A stretch of 64,000 nt of DNA from the NCBI GenBank assembly GCA_037039685.1, contig JAWNGF010000009.1, forward strand, positions 124,001-188,000, written 5' to 3'. Below are positions 58,817-64,000 of the stretch, one piece after another (position 1 is the stretch's first letter; each line of letters opens with the position of its first letter). The stretch comes from Ceratobasidium sp. AG-K (lineage: Eukaryota; Basidiomycota; Agaricomycetes; Cantharellales; Ceratobasidiaceae). The notes beneath the pieces are model-generated. The model was not told the origin of the DNA. It searched no databases and saw only the letters and a list, made by a program, of their open reading frames with translations. The translations under genes and the position numbers were made by a program.

Positions 58817-60826
58817 CTATTTTACATCATAGGACGATGGAGACTGCGCTGGCCAATCGCTTGTCATGCTGGCCTTCACCGATAACTGTAGTTGCACGGC
58901 ACTGGTTACTGGGGGGTTTCCCTCGTTGTTCCGTTCGACGTCGGTGGATTCCCTTCCGGTCTTTGAATACTCTTCCAACTCTAAGCTGCTCCTATCCTGG
59001 TTTAAACAAATATGGCTCACCCCTACCGCTGAGAGTAAGATAAGTAACCCACCGCATGCATTTCGACCCTTCTAGTAATCCTAACCATAGGAATTACACC
59101 CTCGTGATGTTCTGGGATCCGAACTGAAGGTTTGTCCCGACTAAACGAGGTGGGAATCGAGATGCCTCCTATTGACTGTGCCCCGCTTCTGCTAGTGGAG
59201 GTTTCTTCCCACCCTGCTCGCGCGTTGAGGGTGGATAAAAGTGAGATAGTATATAGTTTACCTAGTAGGATAGCAAAGAGAGGTTACTTAAGAAGTAAGA
59301 TGGATATATGCGTGTTTGAAACGTACATAGAGGTAGGTTGAATAGTAGATGACTTATGGGACGCATGTTAGTTTTCATACTCGACAGTCTCAGCTCGACT
59401 TACAGTGAAGTAGGCTGGCATATGATATGCATATAGTTAATATAGGCTGAGCCTAAGCTTGACTTGGGGCCCACTCACTACTGTGAGAAACACAATCAGG
59501 TCCACCACAGCCCATATCGTCGTGATCAACCCGGTTTGTACGGTAACTAGAAATTAACAGTATTCAAACCAGCGAGCAGCGAATGTTGAAAGGCACACCA
59601 TACGTCGAATTAACTTGGTAATGAGATCATTGGTTCGGGGGAACCCTGTTCTATGGGTATGCTATGAATTAATCAGCCCTTGCCACATGGAGCACCGAAA
59701 AACGGCAAGCCTCACCAAGTACCAGGTCAAAGAGGATGTAATGACAACATCCGTGACAGCCGAGGTCACTAGCCACAATACAATTGGCTGTCGGCCCATC
59801 AATGACCAATCGTCAACATCGAGCGTACGAGATGGACAGTGACACGCACCACTCGGTATTCATCGAATCTGGCAAAATCAACGACTTTGAACGCCCCAGA
59901 AGTTGTGATCGCTCCAGCCGCTACAGCGTCGGTGTACCCAATAAGCTATAATCGGTATAAAACGAAGATGGCACATACCAAATTGAGTAGCTACTAACGC
60001 CCCGATAGCTAGGATAGCCCACTTTTGTCCGGTCAACCGGCTAATTCTCCATGCAAAGAAGCCTTGTACCGTCGAAGCAATTGATACCTGTAAGTTGAGT
60101 AGTCAGGTCTCATACGTACCCAAGGATAAAGCCTTGCGCAGTAGCACCCAAATCAAATTATACCCACAGTTAATAATGGTGCTATTGAACATGCCGTAGC
60201 GCACAGAATCAACCGAAAGTAAAATCAAATGATAAGCGGGTACGTATACATCAAGTTAATCTACGACTCACACATGTGAAAAACTGGCGTTTGAGGCAAT
60301 CAATTGAACTTTAATTTACTGGAAATTAATCCAACCGGAACTTACACCAATGGGAGTGAGCGAGGGCACCAAAATTACCTATGGTCAAACGGAGCTGTTG
60401 GCGTAGTAGTGGTATCGGGGAGGATATGATGCGTACCAAATAAGGTGATCGTGTAGCGGTAAACAAATCCGACATGGAACGCAGTGATAAGCGTTTCGAG
60501 GATGGTAAGCCAAGCGACCTGTGTAATAGCTTGTGGTAAACAAAATCTACTATAAAATTTGCAGAAATATGTACCACTATTTTGATCCATGTGTGGTCAC
60601 TGGGATTTGTCTGGTTAACCACAGACAGTCTGACCAGACAGAATGTCGATGTAATGCTCACCGGTGTGCTGCGCAATATATGCTCACTTGTACAAGGACG
60701 ACCCCGTACAACCACACATTTAGAAATGTGCCGATAAGTATTACGCCTAGACTGGAGTTATAGCGTCAATTTTTTGGCTCGCCGGTACTGACAGCTGTCT
60801 ACAGACCTTGCGTCAAGGTCTGACAT
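58817..60826 (-). CDS. DUF6534 family membrane protein, copy 1
   Basis: A first 20 nt exon (60807-60826, MSDLDA) splices to 60688-60751 with SLGVILIGTFLNVWLYGVVL, the family's typical opening helix. Further helices are VAWLTILETLITAFHVGFVY, QGFFAWRISRLTGQKWAILA and TVQTGLITTIWAVVDLIVFL, then GKLYTISLLSTLNARAGW, which ends the domain. A serine-rich cytosolic tail follows, and the last exon (to stop 58817) is acidic and serine-rich. This helix order and the STLNAR motif define DUF6534, a large basidiomycete family of seven-helix-like proteins with unknown function. Exons between 60690 and 60590 could not be placed with certainty. Confidence 0.75.
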
Positions 60827-62860
60827 AAGGGTTAAACGCAAAGGCGTATATCTAGCGGTCAAGGAGGATGTTTGTGAAGAGACGCTCTCGGTAGATCTCC
60901 TGACATTTATATAGTTACACCCAGAGCCCCCTCATCTGTAGGGAGTGTTGCGTTGTTTCCAGACAACGATGCAAACGCGGGTAAACTGCTGGTTGCACGC
61001 CACGCTCCATTAGTCGATTCTGCCGGTATGGTAGTTTGAGGTTAGACTAAGGAACAATGCAGCGATCAGCAGATCGCCCTCGTGTTGTGTGGACGAGAAC
61101 AGTCGACACCCTCACGTTTTTGATGTGGGTTGATCGGCTCGTGATTCCCTAGGTGAAAACAGGGTTTTACTTGGGGATAATCCAAGTACTGCCTGGAACC
61201 CGCGTATTAATAGAGCCTGAGTGAACAACGAGGAGGCTTTGCTGTGGTACTATTATTTCAACTTTTGGGCTGGCTCCCCCATTAGAATTGAACGTATGAT
61301 TGCATTAAATAAATTCAGTTGGCATAACGCATGCATCCCTCATCAAAGTCTAACGCCAGATACGGCATCCTCAGAGCTTAGTCACGGAGGTGGGGGCCGC
61401 AGGAGGCATGATCCTGACCGCGATTATCCACACCTCCTCGAGGGTCCACAGGGCCAGTTCTGATATTGCCAGGCAGAGCACATACATCAAATCCTGTCTC
61501 AATGACAATCTGATCACCCCTTCGGCGGGATCGACATTGATGAGTACCCGAGAACACTGCTTCCCTCGGAGGTGCTCATTACCCCATGGGGAATCCACCG
61601 AAATCGAGAGCAATAGCTGAACTTACGATGGCGTGGCCATGGCGAAAACAGAGACTCTTTCTTGGCACGATGCTTCATATTCATCGCCCTGATCTTAACG
61701 TGAACGCCAATCATGAAATTCTTCGAGGCTAAGCGCGTTGAATTCTAACCACATCAGCACTGAGAACTCATGGCTTACACCACTAGACGTGTCCGCTTTC
61801 AGTGGCCGATGTCCTGAAGATTATCTTCGGTAGTGACTGGGGAGGCAAATTAGCCCACAACCTAATCAAAATTTCCCTTTAGGGTACTGATGACCACAAA
61901 CCATGCACAAGGTGACTGAAAAAATGATATAATTCATGATTGAAAGTGGCCATTTTTGATTCAGTGCATTTGCTGGTGGTATTCGGTAACCTGAGACCCC
62001 ACAGTGCATAGGTTGGTGGTAGATCTAATTCCCATGCCATGATGGTTTGTTGCGGTGGGTTTGTTCCGAGACACACGGGAAATACTCGGTCAGTGCAGGG
62101 GTAAACCAAGCAAGCAGCCCTTTGTGTTTTGATTGCACCACGCAACTGTCTGCAGTGGAATGAAGAGAACATCCCATAAGTCCGAACTGCCGTATCCTCT
62201 TCTCGACGTAGAAGCCGTCGGAGGTATTGTATCCTTGACTCCGTGGTTTCCAAACTTGCCACTGGACAAGTATGCCAACCCAAGCGCTAAAAGTCGAGTA
62301 GGGTCCTTTGCATAAGCCTTCGGATATATTGTGTTGCGGAAACATTGCACACATGTACCAGTGATGACAAATATTATGTGGACACGTGATCTGCCCGAGA
62401 CTCAATTTGCCCAACCAACGTGTGCCATACCTGAATGGGTGAGTCAAGAGGAATAATTTAAGTCAGATTAGAGTCGCATATATCTGATGTAAGTTGCTAG
62501 CAAAAATTCAGGCCCAAAAGGCATATATGTGCCTTGTTAAAGAGCATACATTCAGATGGTGTCCTTGAGCACACTTTCCGTTACAGCGGCGCAACGAGGG
62601 ATCCAGATGAGGATCTTATGAGCTCAATGTAATCTTGAAGCTGATACAAGGCCCGCAGGGTTTTCATTTGTCAGGAGTCGGAGCCCCATGACATTCAGGT
62701 AGGGTTCGGTTGGGTATGTGCCACAAATATATTACTGATCAATCCAGCTAATACAAACAGCCAACTGTTGGAATCTACAGAACGAGTCTCATGTGGTATA
62801 TATATGCACATTAAGGCAAGAAGAAAAACGAAAGTTGCACGTGAAATTGTAAAGCTTCCC
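60827..62860. other. Spacer between the two DUF6534 genes
   Basis: About 2 kb. Minus-strand frames at 61371-62447 are open but have no family features and overlap each other. I see no supported gene. The left end should hold the copy 1 promoter. Confidence 0.35.
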
Positions 62861-64000
62861 TCATGTTACAACATTAATGTCACTCGATGACCGAGACCGC
62901 GGCGCCCAGTTATCTGCCGCGTGGGCCTTTGCCGGTAACTGTAGCTGCACAGTGCTTACTACAATCGTTGCCTGATCGCCTCGCTCGGTATCAATCGACC
63001 GTCCCCGCCGAGACTTTGAATACTCTCCCAACTCAAAACTGGTCTTATCCTTGCTCAAGCCAATTGAGTTCGCATCAGAATAATATGAGGAATAGTACCC
63101 ACTGCATCAGTTTCGACTCTTCTAGAGACCCTAACAGATGGAGCTACATTTTGATAATGTTCTAGAACTCGACTAGAAGCTTTGTCTCGGCCAAATGATC
63201 CCGGGATCGAGATTCCTTGTGCCGACTGTGGGCCTGTCGTGCTTCCCTCCCATCCACCACGCGCGTTGAGGGTGGATAGTAAGGAGCTGGTGTATAGTTT
63301 GCCTAGCGGAAGTGAAATATGTGGTTAGCAAAGGCGCAAGGTGAATGTATGCGTCGTTGAAACGTACAGAGGGGAAGATTGAAAAGCAGATGACTTGAGA
63401 AGTCTATCGGTTAGTTTGCGTACTCATTATTTTTCAGTGCGACTTACAGTGGGGTCGGCTATAGAATCACATACACATTGTTAGAACAGGTGAGATCGTG
63501 CTATGGACCAAACTCACCACCGCCATGAACAGCGTCAAGTCAACAACGGCCCATATACTTGTGATTAATCCCGTTTGTACAGTCACTATGGATTATCGAA
63601 GGTCAGAACAACACCCAGTTGCCCTAGAAGTGCATGACGTACATCTAATCAGCTTGCTGATGAGATCATCGGTCCGAGAAAATCCAGTCCTGCACGTGTG
63701 CTAAGAACCAATAATTAGTTCTCCTCAACGGGACACAACAGGCGATCCCACCAAGTGCCAAGTCAAGACGCATGTAATAAGAACGTCCGTCGCAGCAGAA
63801 GTAACCAGCCACACTACGACCGACTATTCATCCCCCTTGACGTCAATGCAAGTTAATGAGATACACGAAATGGTACACACCGCTCTTAGCTCGTCGAACC
63901 TGGCAAAATCAACAACCCTAAACGCCCCAGCAGTGGTGATCGCGCCTGCCACTACAAGTCATATACTATCAGCGCTTCATACCTAACACGGGCTCGCATG
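62861..64000 (-). CDS. DUF6534 family membrane protein, copy 2, partial at right edge
   Basis: The 3' part of a second family member, with the same order as copy 1: TVQTGLITSIWAVVDLTLFM (about 63520-63585), PLGKLYTSSLLSTLNARGGW (about 63250-63310), a tail with QSAQGISIPGSFGRDK, and a last exon to stop 62861 whose start (ELGEYSKSRRGRSIDTERGD) aligns with ELEEYSKTGRESTDVERNNE of copy 1. The 5' helices lie outside the window. Together the two genes form a head-to-tail tandem pair. Confidence 0.7.

Noticed and set aside
61371..62447. Minus-strand frames of 80-140 codons between the DUF6534 genes
   Set aside because: They overlap each other in different frames, show no family motif or convincing splice structure, and have no support beyond being open.
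1..64000. CRISPR arrays, bacterial operons, rRNA genes
   Set aside because: None is visible. Repeats in the window are protein-coding WD40 repeats or dispersed eukaryotic repeats.

Overview
This is nuclear DNA of a filamentous basidiomycete. Genes carry many short introns (mostly 46-60 bp, GT-AG with two GC-AG cases), coding density is moderate, and the protein families point to an agaricomycete. The multicopy transmembrane family, the NACHT-WD40 proteins and the DUF6534 proteins look like those of Rhizoctonia/Ceratobasidiaceae; the genus is an inference from family resemblance, not a measured match.

The window alternates single-copy housekeeping genes with fast-evolving tandem families. From left to right: a partial NB-ARC fragment at the edge (1-342, minus); CCR4-NOT subunit NOT2 (930-2938, minus); a repeat-rich stretch (about 3.3-14.2 kb, plus) with two decayed copies, A and B, of a multi-pass transmembrane family inside a duplicated segment, copy B being split by a roughly 2.5 kb insertion; NAD-dependent glutamate dehydrogenase (15383-19615, plus, 18 exons); a DUF4203/TMEM198-like membrane protein (20059-22023, plus); an MFS transporter with an apparent frameshift (23534-25813, plus); ribosomal protein uL23 (26294-26999, plus); two head-to-tail NACHT-WD40 STAND proteins (27726-32461 and 33375-38147, minus); splicing factor PRP46 (38728-40539, plus); an intron-containing tRNA-Val(AAC) (40801-40885); transmembrane family copy C, the best preserved, and 3' fragment D (42060-44787 and about 45960-46511, plus); the WD40-M20 peptidase DUG2 (46893-50437, minus), divergent from a TPR/RPAP3-C protein (50793-52276, plus); a DUF2828 TROVE/vWA-like protein (53054-55725, minus); a berberine-bridge-type FAD oxidoreductase (56423-58393, minus); and two tandem DUF6534 membrane proteins (58817-60826 and 62861 to the right edge, minus).

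The housekeeping genes cover mRNA turnover (NOT2), splicing (PRP46), translation (uL23, tRNA-Val), nitrogen metabolism (GDH2) and glutathione breakdown (DUG2); they look unrelated to each other in function. The accessory part is dominated by NOD-like receptor architecture: two NACHT proteins with 14 near-identical WD40 repeats each, and an NB-ARC fragment. In other fungi such proteins are linked to non-self recognition and programmed cell death. NLR1 carries one in-frame stop where NLR2 has a glutamine codon, while all its internal coding exons have the same length as in NLR2, so it looks recently inactivated or is read through. Most exon boundaries below were worked out by hand from reading-frame continuity and splice sites; where I could check them, exon lengths sum in phase.
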